From positions 1 through 64,000 of the forward strand of contig NZ_LGTB01000042.1 of NCBI RefSeq assembly GCF_001238275.1: DNA of 64,000 nt, in the 5' to 3' direction. A program made the translations under genes and the position numbers. This DNA comes from Bradyrhizobium viridifuturi. Its GTDB lineage: Bacteria; Pseudomonadota; Alphaproteobacteria; Rhizobiales; Xanthobacteraceae. The notes beneath the pieces are model-generated. The model was given only the letters and a program-made list of their open reading frames with translations. It was not told where the DNA came from and did not search any database. Shown one piece after another: positions 1-8,565 of the stretch. Position 1 is the first letter of the stretch. Each line of letters starts with the position of its first letter.

Positions 1-117
1 GGCGATCCGCTCGATCGGCGCGGTCGCCAGTGAGAAGATGGCACGGCCAAAGCCCGTCACGAGCTCGATCGCGTCATCGACGAAGGTGGTGGTCAATTGA
101 AGTGCTAGGGTCCGCAT
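1..117 (-). CDS. N-terminal fragment of an unrecognised protein (cut by window edge)
   Basis: An open frame runs leftwards from an ATG at 117 and leaves the window after 39 codons. The product begins MRTLALQLTTTFVDDAIELV. A good ribosome-binding site (AGGAGG-like) lies about 10 bases upstream. I do not recognise the family from this short piece. It is divergent from the TetR gene that starts at 168, and a perfect palindrome at 138-152 sits between the two starts. This makes it the likely target of that regulator. Confidence 0.5.
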   Translation of the reverse strand, partial: MRTLALQLTTTFVDDAIELVTGFGRAIFSLATAPIERIA

Positions 118-137
118 GTGAGTGGCCTCCTGCCAAC

Positions 138-152
138 TTGAGCAACGCTCAA
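138..152. promoter_or_regulatory. Palindromic operator, probably for the TetR regulator
   Basis: The sequence TTGAGCAACGCTCAA is a perfect 6-bp inverted repeat with a 3-bp spacer. It lies 21 bp upstream of the leftward gene and 16 bp upstream of the TetR start. Position and symmetry fit a TetR-family operator controlling both divergent genes. Binding itself is inferred. Confidence 0.6.
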
Positions 153-167
153 ATTAGTAGCCTGAAA

Positions 168-788
168 ATGAACATTGTTCAAGAAAAATCGCGACGGGAC
201 CGGAAAAAGCTTCAGCGGCGAGCTCTGCTGATCGAGATCGCGCGCCGCTACATCGCAGCTAAAGGCTTGAGATCATTGAAGGTTCGTGATGTCGCCGAGG
301 CCGCCGGCTGCTCCATCGGCAGCGTCTATAACGAGTTCGGCGACTTCGACGGCCTGATCCTGACCGTGAACCGGGAGACCGTTCAGGCCCTGACCGCCCG
401 GCTCAAGGCCGTCCCGGTCGAGGATCCCCTGCGCCAGCTGCACGGGCTCGCGGACGCCTATCTCGGCTTCGCCACCGAGCACGCCAATCTGCTGCGCTCG
501 CTGTTCGAGCACCGGATGGAGGACGACCGGCCGTTTCCGGAAGATATCCTCGCGATGGTGATGGACGCGTTCGCGCTGATGCATGCGCCGCTGGTGCGGC
601 TGTTGCCCGATCGCGATCCCGACGACGTCGCGCTGCTGTCGCGGATGATGTTCTCCGCGGTCCACGGCATCATCTCACTGGGCCTCGAGGAACGCATGGT
701 CGCGGTGCCGCCGGAGCAACTGCGCGAACGGCTCGCGCAGTTCGTCGACACGCATCTCGCCGGATTGGGCATCACGCGCGGGGCGTAG
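168..788 (+). CDS. TetR/AcrR family transcriptional regulator
   Basis: A 206-residue protein with the TetR layout. The N-terminal helix-turn-helix is near residues 15-60, with the characteristic segment VRDVAEAAGCSIGSVYNEFG followed by a recognition-helix exit into F/L/I-rich residues. A divergent all-helical ligand-binding domain makes up the rest. The frame is open further upstream to 30, but ATG 168 gives the normal TetR N-terminus (MNIVQEKSRRDRKK). It also leaves the palindrome at 138-152 outside the gene as an autoregulatory operator. The regulated process is unknown; the divergent gene at 1-117 is the obvious candidate target. Confidence 0.85.
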   Translation: MNIVQEKSRRDRKKLQRRALLIEIARRYIAAKGLRSLKVRDVAEAAGCSIGSVYNEFGDFDGLILTVNRETVQALTARLKAVPVEDPLRQLHGLADAYLGFATEHANLLRSLFEHRMEDDRPFPEDILAMVMDAFALMHAPLVRLLPDRDPDDVALLSRMMFSAVHGIISLGLEERMVAVPPEQLRERLAQFVDTHLAGLGITRGA

Positions 789-832
789 CAGCGGCCAACG
801 ATCTGCGTGGCGACCAGCATCGCGAACAGGGA

Positions 833-1840
833 TCAAGTCTGATTGTGTGCGACGCGGCCTGGTCGGGCGAGAGTCCAGAGCGGTTCGAGGAACACGACAC
901 TGGTCCCTCCCTCACGAAAGACGAGCTTGAACTCGATCCGTCCGTCCCCGGTGATGGAAGCGGAATGCGCTCCCGCATTGCCGTCATATCGCAGGATGCC
1001 ATCCGAGACTTGCCCGGTAAAACCGCCGGAGAAGCCCGGTCCGGGTGTGCGGCTGTGCGGCATCGCCGGTCCGTTCACGAGATAGCCGGTCGCAACACCG
1101 TCCCGGTCGACACTGGTGACAATCATCATGAACTGGCGGTGCGAGTTGATCCATCCCTCGTCACTCGCCCACACGCCGAGAAAGCGCCGGACATTGTCCG
1201 GTACGTCGCCTGCCGGCGCGCGAATGCGAAAGGCGGGAAGCGGCAGTTGCTTCTCGACGGCCAATGCGGCGATCCGCTCGACATCCTGATCTGGCACGAT
1301 GCCGTGATCGCTGGGCGCAAGCCAGTTCACCAACTCCGCCAGAGGATGCCGCATGCGATCGGCAATCAGCGGAGCGGTTGCCAAAGCCGCGAAGGCGATC
1401 ACGGACAGGCCCGAGACCAGCAACCATCGGGGAAGCGCCGCCAGACGTGCTGCAACGCCCCGGGAAGTTGACGCCGGACGCGGGACGCTGCGCAGTTCAT
1501 GGTCGTCCGACGGCGGAACGGGCTCGGCATCGAGCCGGTATCCCCGGCGTGATACCGTCTTGATGATGCGGTGTTCGTCGTCCCGCAACTTCAGGCGCAG
1601 TTCGCGGATGCATTGGACGAGCGAATCGTCGGAGACCGCGACGTTACCCCAGACCGCCTCGTGCAGATCCTGCTTGGACACCAGCCGCCCCGCGTTGCTG
1701 ACGAGATGGCGGAGGACCGCAAATGATTTCGGCCTGAGATCTAGCTCGACGCCATCCACGCGAACGACGCCGCGGGCGAGATCGAACACAAATGAATCAA
1801 ATATCAAAACGGAATCAGTCGCCGGGTCCATAGAGGTCAC
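833..1840 (-). CDS. CadC-like membrane-anchored winged-helix transcriptional regulator
   Basis: A 335-residue protein. Residues about 12-105 form an OmpR/PhoB-type winged helix (FVFDLARGVVRVDG, LRPKSFAVLRHLV, SRRGYRLDAE). No receiver domain is present. A proline/serine linker follows, then one hydrophobic segment near 139-160 (WLLVSGLSVIAFAALATAPL). The C-terminal part is probably periplasmic, which is the CadC/ToxR topology. The C-terminal domain contains tryptophan/glycine-rich sheet-like sequence and is not one I recognise. It may sense an extracytoplasmic signal. It converges with the TetR gene and diverges from the binding-protein gene at 1983. Confidence 0.75.
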   Translation of the reverse strand: MTSMDPATDSVLIFDSFVFDLARGVVRVDGVELDLRPKSFAVLRHLVSNAGRLVSKQDLHEAVWGNVAVSDDSLVQCIRELRLKLRDDEHRIIKTVSRRGYRLDAEPVPPSDDHELRSVPRPASTSRGVAARLAALPRWLLVSGLSVIAFAALATAPLIADRMRHPLAELVNWLAPSDHGIVPDQDVERIAALAVEKQLPLPAFRIRAPAGDVPDNVRRFLGVWASDEGWINSHRQFMMIVTSVDRDGVATGYLVNGPAMPHSRTPGPGFSGGFTGQVSDGILRYDGNAGAHSASITGDGRIEFKLVFREGGTSVVFLEPLWTLARPGRVAHNQT

Positions 1841-1982
1841 TCCATGCCCACAGACGGCACCAATCCGGGAAATTTAGCAGGAAATTCGTCGTTCTGTCAC
1901 TTCTTGATCAGGACTTCCGCGCGGCGGAGCCGATAGTCGAAAGCCGGCTCGGCGTCATCTCCGGGCACGCGGGAGGTTGGCC

Positions 1983-3161
1983 ATGTCGAGGACGCGCTTT
2001 GCCGTGTTGGCCGGGGTCGTTCTGGCGCTTGCAGCGGTGCAGCCGGGACCGACCCGGGCACAGGACGTCGTGAAAATCGGGCTGGTGATGCCGTTAACAG
2101 GCGTGCTGGGGCCGGTCGGCAAACAGGCGGTTGCCGGGGCGCGGCTCTACATGGCGCAGCACGGCGACATGGTCGCCGGTCGCAAGATCGAATTGATCGC
2201 CCGGGACGATGCCAGCGTGCCCGACAATGCCAAGCGCATCGCGCAGGAGCTGATCGTCAACGACAAAGCCGAGATCCTCGGCGGCGGGCTGACGCCGAGC
2301 GTGCTGGCGCTCGCCCCGCTGGTCACCGAGAGCAAGACGGCAACCGTCGTCATGGTATCGGGCACATCGATCGTGACCGAAAAGTCGCCCTACTTCGTGC
2401 GCACCAGCTGGACGCATGCGCAGCAGGCCAGCGTGCTGGCGGATTGGGCGGCCAGAAACGGATCGAAGCGCGCCACCATCATCGCGTCCGACTGGGCACC
2501 CGGGCGTGAAGCCGCCGGGGTATTTTCGGCGAGCTTCGCCGCGGCGGGCGGAGCGATCGTCGAAGCGATGAAAGTGCCGCTGGCCAACCCCGACTTCGCG
2601 CCGTTCCTGCAGCGAGCGCGGGACGGCAATCCCGACACCCTGTTCATTTTCGTCCCGACCAGCCAGGCCGGCATCCTGGCCAAGCAGTTTGTCGAGCGCG
2701 GGCTCGACAAGAGCGGGATCAAGCTGATCGGCCCCGGCGACATCGCCGACGACGAGGACCTGCCGGGGATGAGCGACGCCATGATCGGCACGATCACGGC
2801 GGGGTTCTACTCCGCGGCGCATCCCTCCGATCTGAACCGCGACTATGTCGCGTCGTTTCGCAAGGCCAACGCCAATGTCCGCCCAAACTTCATCAGCGTC
2901 AGCGCCTATGACGGCATGCATCTGATCTACCAGGCGCTGAAGGCGACCGGCGGCAAGACCAATGGCGACGCGCTGATCGAAGCCATGAAGGGCATGGCCT
3001 GGGAAAGCCCGCGCGGCCCGATGTCGATCGACCCTGTGACGCGGGACGTGGTCCACGACATCTACATTCGCCGGGTCGAGAAGGTCGGCGGCGAGCTCTA
3101 CAGCGTCGAGCACGAGACCTTCAAGGCGGTCAAGGACCCCGCCAAGATCGCGAATAAATGA
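1983..3161 (+). CDS. ABC transporter substrate-binding protein, Leu/Ile/Val (Peripla_BP_6) type
   Basis: A 392-residue secreted binding protein. A Sec signal peptide (VLAGVVLALAAVQ...ARAQ-like cleavage) is followed by the family start VVKIGLVMPLTGVLGPVGKQ. Later motifs include VSGTSIVTEKSPYFVRTSW and AYDGMHLIYQALK. GGGAGG at 1971-1976 fits ATG 1983 better than the in-frame TTG at 1977. No permease or ATPase genes are adjacent, so it is an orphan binding protein that must share a transporter or serve chemosensing. Its substrate cannot be read from sequence. Confidence 0.85.
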   Translation: MSRTRFAVLAGVVLALAAVQPGPTRAQDVVKIGLVMPLTGVLGPVGKQAVAGARLYMAQHGDMVAGRKIELIARDDASVPDNAKRIAQELIVNDKAEILGGGLTPSVLALAPLVTESKTATVVMVSGTSIVTEKSPYFVRTSWTHAQQASVLADWAARNGSKRATIIASDWAPGREAAGVFSASFAAAGGAIVEAMKVPLANPDFAPFLQRARDGNPDTLFIFVPTSQAGILAKQFVERGLDKSGIKLIGPGDIADDEDLPGMSDAMIGTITAGFYSAAHPSDLNRDYVASFRKANANVRPNFISVSAYDGMHLIYQALKATGGKTNGDALIEAMKGMAWESPRGPMSIDPVTRDVVHDIYIRRVEKVGGELYSVEHETFKAVKDPAKIANK

Positions 3162-3196
3162 GCCAGGCACAGTAGGTCCGGCACTGCTCCGCCGTC

Positions 3197-3615
3197 TTAG
3201 ACCCGGGTGCGGGCGATCGTGCCGGCGACGATCTGCATGGCTACGCCGAGCACCCAGCCGGCCATGATCGCCGCGGTCCAGGCGATATCCGGCTCGCTGC
3301 GCAGCACCACGACACCGACCGAAAAGAACGCCACCATGGTCGCGAGGAAGGTGCCGATCGCGCTGAGCAGCTCCGCGGCGTCGATCTTGCGCGTCGAAGC
3401 GGTGTCCTTCGGGTGGAAGAGCTTTGGCGGCGTGTCGATGCGAGATAGAAGCCGATCGCGCCGCCCAGCATCATGATCAGCAGGAACGCCTGCGACGTCA
3501 GTGCCGACACGCTCGAGCCGACATGGACGGCAACGAACAGACCACTCGCGGCTCCCGCCAGGGCCAGGCCGAAGCGCTCCAGGACATGGGCAAATTTTCT
3601 GACGCGGCTGCGCAT
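3197..3615 (-). CDS. Small membrane protein of unknown function, frameshifted in this sequence
   Basis: Two overlapping frames join into one 139-residue product if a single base is added near 3441. The N-terminal half is MRSRVRKFAHVLERFGLALAG... with two hydrophobic segments (LALAGAASGLFVAVHVGSS and AFLLIMMLGGAIGFYL). The C-terminal half is IDTPPKLFHPKDTASTRKID followed by two more (SAIGTFLATMVAFFSVGVVVL and WTAAIMAGWVLGVAMQIVAG-like). The join reads L-(G)-I-D, as if GGC had become GC. Four predicted membrane spans and no recognisable domain. One of eleven similar single-base breaks in the window, so probably a sequence error. Confidence 0.6.
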
Positions 3616-3837
3616 CGCTATGCCTCATCAATGAATTGCGCCGTCGGTCAAGCTAGGCCTTTTCGGCACGTTGCGAAAGTCGTCACGTCTCAAATGGCCG
3701 CGACCTCGTGACACTTTTGTGCGCCAGTTCACACCTATCACGGCACGGAATGATTATTGATCGATCCAAGGTAGCAATCAATCCGGCTGCTGCTACGCTG
3801 CGCCATCGGCTTCATTCATTTCAGCGGGCCTCCTTCG

Positions 3838-6105
3838 ATGCCGAGTCCGAAGATCATTATCCTGTCCGACGGCACCGGTAACGCCGCCTCCAGCGTCTGG
3901 CGTACCAATGTCTGGCGGATATTCCAGTCGCTCGATTTGCAGGGCAACATGCAGGCCGCCAAGTATGATGACGGCGTCGGCACCTCGTCCTTTGTCCCGC
4001 TTGCGCTGCTCGGCGGCGCCTTCGGCTACGGGCTCAAGCGCAATATCCTCGACACCTACAAGTTCATCTGCCGCAACTACGACCACCAGAACGGCTCGCA
4101 GATCTACCTGTTCGGATTCAGCCGCGGTGCCTTCACCGTGCGCACGCTCGCCGCACTCATCCTGGATCAGGGACTGATCGTCGCGGACACCGAGGCCGAA
4201 CTGCACGATGGCGCCGTGAAGGCCTATCGCGCCTATCGGGCCGCCGGCTACCACTCGATCTGGCGCATCGAGGTGCTGTTCCGCGCGCTGCGCGACTACA
4301 TCCTCGTGCCGGTGCTGGACCGTCTTCAGGGCAACAAGCCCTATGCAGGGATAGCCCGGAAGCAGGTGCCATCGATCGAGTTCGTCGGCATCTGGGACAC
4401 CGTCGCAGCCTACGGCTTGCCGATCGACGAGATGACGCGCGGCATCTCGAACTGGGTGTGGCCGCTCGAACTGCCGAACCGGATTCTCAGCCCGCGGGTC
4501 AAGTGGGCACGACACGCGCTGGCGCTCGACGACGAGCGCACGACCTTTCATCCGGTGCTCTGGACCGAGCAGGAGCCGGGACAGCCCGCACCGGCGGTGC
4601 CGGCGACCATCGATGGCGAGCGCCTCGTCCAGGTGTGGTTCGTCGGCATGCATGCCAATGTCGGCGGCGGCTATCCGGACGATGCCATCGCGTACGTGCC
4701 GCTGGCCTGGCTGGTCGACGAGGCCGTCAAGCGCGGGCTCGTGTTCAAGAGCGCGCCGATCGCCGATCCCGATGCGATCAAGGCGATCAGGTCCTCGGAG
4801 GACAAGGATGGCCGGCTCTACGATTCGCGCGCCGGCCTCGGCGCCTATTACCGGTATGGGCCCCGCAAGGTCGCTGACCTCTGCAACGATCCCTATGCCG
4901 GCGTCAGCGTGCCGATGCCGAAGATCCACGAGAGCGTGTTCGAGCGGATCGACAGCGGCGCCAATGCCTATGCCCCGATCGGCCTGCCGCCGAACTACGT
5001 GGTCGTCTCCCGCAACGGCCAGATCACGCCGTTGGCCTCCAGTACGTTTGAAACGTCCGCCGGCGCGCCGGCGCGCTATGCCGCGCAGGAGAAGCTTTGG
5101 AATTTCGTCTGGATGCGGCGGATCGCCTACTTCGCGACACTGGCGGCGTCGCTGCATCTGGCGGCGTTCTGGCTGTTCCACAATCAGCACAAGGAGCACG
5201 AATTCAGCTCCTGGTTCAGGATGATCTCGGAGCTGGTGCGCTTCGTGGAATCCTTCCTGCCGGCTTCGTTTCACTGGTGGACCGATTGGTACGCCGGCAA
5301 TCCGGAATGGTTTGCCGGCGGCATCATCGCCGTTTTCGTGCTGATGGGCGTCGGCAATTCGCTCAGCGCAACCATCAGCGACAGGATGCGGATCATCTGG
5401 CGTGACCGCGCCAGCCCGGCGCCACTCTCCGGGTTCATGCACCATGCGATCTATCGAGTCCGTACCAGCGCGATCTATCAATGGATTCTCAATGCCGGGA
5501 AGCGGCACGTCGTGCCCTTCCTGCTCACGGCCCTGCTGGTGTGGTTCGGCGCGACGCTCCTCAGCCATTTCCTGTTCAATGCCGCGGACTCGATGGGCGC
5601 CTTCTGCAACGGGACCGAGGCCGACAAGCTCGTCGCCGTCGACAAGGGCATCCCGCAGGATGCGGCCGATTTCGACACCAGCGCGATCTGTGCGCCGACC
5701 GGCCTCAAGGTCCGCACCGGTTTCAGATACGAGATCGCGATCACGATGTCGGAGCCATGGGAGGACGCCGGACGCGCGGTGACGCCGATCGGATACCGAA
5801 CCTCGACCATCGAGGGCGCAAAGCGCTGGCGCGGATACGCCACGATCTTCCTGCGGCGGATCCTGTTCCGGCCCTGGTTCAGGTTGATCGCGCGGGTCGG
5901 AGAAACCGGCGTCGACGAGTATTTCCTCGATCCCCTGCCGGCGCCGAACACCGACCCGCAGGTCTACAAGGCAAGGTTCACCGCGGACCGCAGCGGCGAG
6001 ATCTTCCTCTACGTCAACCAGGCCGTCATAGGCCTGCCCTGGATCACCAAATGGTTCTATGGCGATCACAAGGGCAAGGCGAAGGTCACGGTGAAGTTGC
6101 TGTAG
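3838..6105 (+). CDS. DUF2235 alpha/beta-hydrolase (Tle1-like lipase fold) with C-terminal membrane segments
   Basis: A 755-residue protein. Residues 1-400 match the DUF2235 family: SDGTGN near residue 10, nucleophile motif GFSRG with Ser95, FVGIWDTVAAYG, and the WFVGMHANVGGGYP segment carrying the conserved His. This family includes the type VI secretion phospholipases Tle1. The second half is unusual in having three strongly hydrophobic segments (near residues 425-445, 490-512 and 555-580) and a C-terminal domain of unknown type. No VgrG, PAAR or other T6SS gene is near, and no immunity gene is evident. I infer a membrane-bound lipase or esterase rather than a secreted toxin. Confidence 0.75.
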   Translation: MPSPKIIILSDGTGNAASSVWRTNVWRIFQSLDLQGNMQAAKYDDGVGTSSFVPLALLGGAFGYGLKRNILDTYKFICRNYDHQNGSQIYLFGFSRGAFTVRTLAALILDQGLIVADTEAELHDGAVKAYRAYRAAGYHSIWRIEVLFRALRDYILVPVLDRLQGNKPYAGIARKQVPSIEFVGIWDTVAAYGLPIDEMTRGISNWVWPLELPNRILSPRVKWARHALALDDERTTFHPVLWTEQEPGQPAPAVPATIDGERLVQVWFVGMHANVGGGYPDDAIAYVPLAWLVDEAVKRGLVFKSAPIADPDAIKAIRSSEDKDGRLYDSRAGLGAYYRYGPRKVADLCNDPYAGVSVPMPKIHESVFERIDSGANAYAPIGLPPNYVVVSRNGQITPLASSTFETSAGAPARYAAQEKLWNFVWMRRIAYFATLAASLHLAAFWLFHNQHKEHEFSSWFRMISELVRFVESFLPASFHWWTDWYAGNPEWFAGGIIAVFVLMGVGNSLSATISDRMRIIWRDRASPAPLSGFMHHAIYRVRTSAIYQWILNAGKRHVVPFLLTALLVWFGATLLSHFLFNAADSMGAFCNGTEADKLVAVDKGIPQDAADFDTSAICAPTGLKVRTGFRYEIAITMSEPWEDAGRAVTPIGYRTSTIEGAKRWRGYATIFLRRILFRPWFRLIARVGETGVDEYFLDPLPAPNTDPQVYKARFTADRSGEIFLYVNQAVIGLPWITKWFYGDHKGKAKVTVKLL

Positions 6106-6151
6106 GCAGCACAGCCCGTCGGATCCGTTGCGATCAGGCGATCCCGTGAAA

Positions 6152-6177
6152 GCGGGGCGGCGTTGCCGCCGCCCCGC
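6152..6177. terminator. Bidirectional terminator-like hairpin
   Basis: A perfect 10-bp GC stem (GCGGGGCGGC / GCCGCCCCGC) with a 6-base loop lies between the convergent DUF2235 and monooxygenase genes. No long T-run follows, so intrinsic termination is probable but not certain. Confidence 0.5.
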
Positions 6178-6195
6178 GTCATCCTCATCCCAGAC

Positions 6196-7296
6196 CTAAG
6201 CCGCGCGCCCGACCGAGGCGTCGAGATGCTTCAGCCGCGGCAGCACCTCGTGCTTCAGGAGCCGCAGCGAATTGTGCCAGGCCTCGGGCTTGTGCTTGTA
6301 GTCAAAGCCGAACACCAGGAGCACGCCGAAGCCGCCGACTTCCTGATAGATCTTCTCGATCTTCTCGGTGACCGTGGCGGGCGAGCCGACGATCCAGTTG
6401 TTGCGGGCGCAATACTCCACCGTGACGTCACTGTCGGGAACGTCGGGCGACGCCTTCAGATAGTCCTTGAAACCGAAATGGCCGAGCAGCGGCAGGAAAT
6501 ACTCGCCCATCATCCGGCCCATCATGTCGCCGGTCGACAGCTTCCAGGCCTCCGCGTCGGTATCGGCGACGAAGACCTCGCGCACCATCCGCCAATCCTT
6601 GCGGCTCGGCTTGCGGCCGGTCTTGGCGGCGCCGGCTTCGACCGAGTCCCAGTGGCTGCCGACATAGGCCGGATTGAGATTGAGGCTCATCGGAATGAAG
6701 CCGCGCTCGCCGGCGAGCTTCAGGGTGTCCGAGTTCTTCGACAGGCCGGCGACGCCGATCGGCGGATGCGGCGCTTGCTGAGGCTTGATGTGGGGCTTCA
6801 GGAAATCGAACATCGTGTCCGGCTTGGTCACCGTCCAGAACTTGCCTTTGTGAGTCCACGGACCCGGCTCGGTCCACATCTTCAGAATGATCTCGAGCGC
6901 CTCGCGGGTCATGTCGCGGTTCTGGCCGGACATGCCGTCGACATTGAACATCGCCCAGTCGCTCGGCAGGCCCGAGGCGGCGACGCCGAAGTTCAACCGT
7001 CCGTTTGAGAGATGATCGAGCATCGCGACGCGGTTGGCGAGCTCGGCCGGATGATGATACGGCAGCAGGAAGCCACCGGGCCCTATGCGGATGTTCTTGG
7101 TCTGCAGCAGCGCCTGCGCCACCAGGAGATCGGGCGACGGATGCGGCTCCCAGGGCGCGGTGTGATGCTCGCCGATCCAGGCCTCCTGATAGCCGAGTTC
7201 GTCGAGCCAGCGCAGCACCTGCAGGTCCCAGTCGTGGCCCTCTTTCAGTCCGCACTCCGGCGGATGCGACGGCATCGCGAAGTATCCGAGTTCCAT
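6196..7296 (-). CDS. LLM-class flavin-dependent oxidoreductase (luciferase-like monooxygenase)
   Basis: A 366-residue protein with a bacterial-luciferase TIM barrel. The start MELGYFAMPSHPPE is typical of the family. EAWIGEHHTAPWEP, IGPGGFLLPYHHPAELANRV and VGSPATVTEKIEKIYQE follow in the expected order. These enzymes use reduced F420 or FMN to oxidise small substrates; the substrate here is unknown. The frame stays open upstream to 7677, but ATG 7296 is preceded by AGAGG at a good distance and gives the family N-terminus. It lies downstream of metA on the same strand, with a 196-bp gap. Confidence 0.85.
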   Translation of the reverse strand: MELGYFAMPSHPPECGLKEGHDWDLQVLRWLDELGYQEAWIGEHHTAPWEPHPSPDLLVAQALLQTKNIRIGPGGFLLPYHHPAELANRVAMLDHLSNGRLNFGVAASGLPSDWAMFNVDGMSGQNRDMTREALEIILKMWTEPGPWTHKGKFWTVTKPDTMFDFLKPHIKPQQAPHPPIGVAGLSKNSDTLKLAGERGFIPMSLNLNPAYVGSHWDSVEAGAAKTGRKPSRKDWRMVREVFVADTDAEAWKLSTGDMMGRMMGEYFLPLLGHFGFKDYLKASPDVPDSDVTVEYCARNNWIVGSPATVTEKIEKIYQEVGGFGVLLVFGFDYKHKPEAWHNSLRLLKHEVLPRLKHLDASVGRAA

Positions 7297-7492
7297 GGGT
7301 TTCCTCTCTTTGTTCGTTGCGTGTCTTCCGCACGCGCGCAGAGAGTAGCTGCCCAGGCTGCGACAGAACAATGGTTTTATCGCCTGCTGCCCTGCCGGGA
7401 TTACACGTAAGGCGTCCCCTTCAGCATGGTTGCGATGCGGCTTCGCTCCATTGCACGCAGAAAGACCTGGCTTGACGACGAAAGGTGACGAG

Positions 7493-8416
7493 CTAGGACA
7501 CCACCGGCGAGACGCGGCCGATCGCGGCGGCATCGAAGGGCGTGGTTTGGTAAATTTCGTTGATCCAGTTGCCGAACAGAAGGTGGGCGTGACTGCGCCA
7601 GACGTTCTCCGAGCATCGCGAAGGATCGTCGCCGGGGAAATAGTTGGCGGGCAGCTGAGCGTTGCCATCGCGAGCATAATCGTCCGCGAGAGTGTCGGCT
7701 TCGTATTCGAAATGATTGAAGATATGAAGCGAACGGCGATGCGGATCGTTGACGAGGCAAAGGCCGGTCTCGTCGCTAGCGGCCAGGACGTGCAAGCCGC
7801 GGCCTTCCGGAATGTCTGAAATCCTGACCTCCGTCCAGCGCGAGACAGGGACGTCGAACCTGTCTGAAAAACCTCTCAGATACGGCGATGCCGGGACCAG
7901 GTTGCGGTGCTGGAAAACTCCGAAGGCCTTGCGGGCAAGCTCGTGCTTCGGCACGGCGTGGAAGTGATGGAGAGCCGCCTGAGCGGCCCAGCAGATGGTC
8001 AAGCAGCTGTGGACGTGGGTTTGCGTCCACTCGAAGATCATCCGCAACTCCGGCCAGTAGCGGACCTCCTCGAACGGCAGGCGCTCGACCGGCGCGCCCG
8101 TGATGATGAAGCCGTCGAAGCGCTCGGCACTGACTTCGCTCCATGGCCGATAGAAGGCCGCCAGATGGTCGGCGGATGTGTGACGCGCCACATGATCAGT
8201 GATCCGTACCAGCGTCAGCTCTATCTGAAGTGGGGTGGCTCCCAGCAAGCGAGCGATTTGCGTCTCCGTGCTGATCTTATTCGGCATAAGATTGAGCAGC
8301 CCAATCCGCAAGGGACGGATGTCCTGCCGTATCGCGTCAGCCTCGCGCATGACCACGACGCCTTCTGCTTCCAGCGTTCCACGTGCAGGGAGGTCGTCGG
8401 GGATCTTGATCGGCAT
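7493..8416 (-). CDS. metA: Homoserine O-acyltransferase, MetA type
   Basis: A 307-residue enzyme acylating L-homoserine as the first step committed to methionine. Residue numbering matches the classical MetA: catalytic Cys142 (CLTICWAAQAALHHF) and the His235/Glu237 pair (FNHFEYEAD). Lys and Glu residues of the N-terminal part (LNLMPNKISTETQIARLLG) are present. Whether it uses succinyl- or acetyl-CoA cannot be decided by eye. ATG 8416 begins the standard MPIKIPDDLPARGTLE. The upstream leader has an S-box-like riboswitch at 8458-8565 and a hairpin at 8422-8445 that contains the ribosome-binding site. Repression by S-adenosylmethionine is therefore expected. Confidence 0.93.
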   Translation of the reverse strand: MPIKIPDDLPARGTLEAEGVVVMREADAIRQDIRPLRIGLLNLMPNKISTETQIARLLGATPLQIELTLVRITDHVARHTSADHLAAFYRPWSEVSAERFDGFIITGAPVERLPFEEVRYWPELRMIFEWTQTHVHSCLTICWAAQAALHHFHAVPKHELARKAFGVFQHRNLVPASPYLRGFSDRFDVPVSRWTEVRISDIPEGRGLHVLAASDETGLCLVNDPHRRSLHIFNHFEYEADTLADDYARDGNAQLPANYFPGDDPSRCSENVWRSHAHLLFGNWINEIYQTTPFDAAAIGRVSPVVS

Positions 8417-8421
8417 GACGT

Positions 8422-8445
8422 GTCGTTCCTTTCTTTTGGAACGAC
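8422..8445 (-). promoter_or_regulatory. Hairpin sequestering the metA ribosome-binding site
   Basis: In the metA transcript an 8-bp perfect stem GUCGUUCC / GGAACGAC closes an A-rich 8-base loop (AAAAGAAA). The AAAGGA Shine-Dalgarno sequence is split between loop and stem, and the stem ends six bases before the start codon. With no U-run after it, it fits translational control by the riboswitch just upstream better than an intrinsic terminator. Confidence 0.55.
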
Positions 8446-8457
8446 GCTGGTGGCTTG

Positions 8458-8565
8458 GGTCCGCTTGGTTGCCGGCTCGGCCACATCCTCCCTGACGGAG
8501 TGCCACCTTGCCCGGATTGGCAGGTTGGCGTTGGGCGTCGCCCCAACTCTTGATGCAAGCGGACC
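8458..8565 (-). promoter_or_regulatory. Probable SAM riboswitch of the SAM-I/SAM-IV superfamily, metA leader
   Basis: The 108-nt element is closed by a perfect 10-bp P1 helix, GGUCCGCUUG with CAAGCGGACC. Inside it, in S-box order, are AUCAAGAG, a short simple P2 hairpin (UUGGG..CCCAA), CAACCUGCC...GGGCAAGGUG forming P3, a P4 hairpin ACUCC-GUCA-GGGAG, and an extra GCCGAGCCGGC hairpin before the P1 3' strand. The pieces AUCAAGAG, CAACCUGC and GCAAGGUG are core features of SAM-I-type aptamers. The simple P2 and the extra 3' hairpin lean towards SAM-IV or the SAM-I/IV variant. The position 41 nt before metA fits. Confidence 0.65.

Noticed and set aside
3793..6069. Long minus-strand frame of 758 codons opposite the DUF2235 gene
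   Set aside because: Composition is Arg/Asp/His-rich with no domain, while the plus-strand frame has clear family motifs; an antisense shadow.
3838..6105. Type VI secretion effector with immunity gene
   Set aside because: The hydrolase domain fits, but neighbours are unrelated and the protein has three internal membrane helices.
8422..8445. Intrinsic terminator in the metA leader
   Set aside because: No U-run follows the stem and the Shine-Dalgarno sequence lies in it, so translational control is the better reading.
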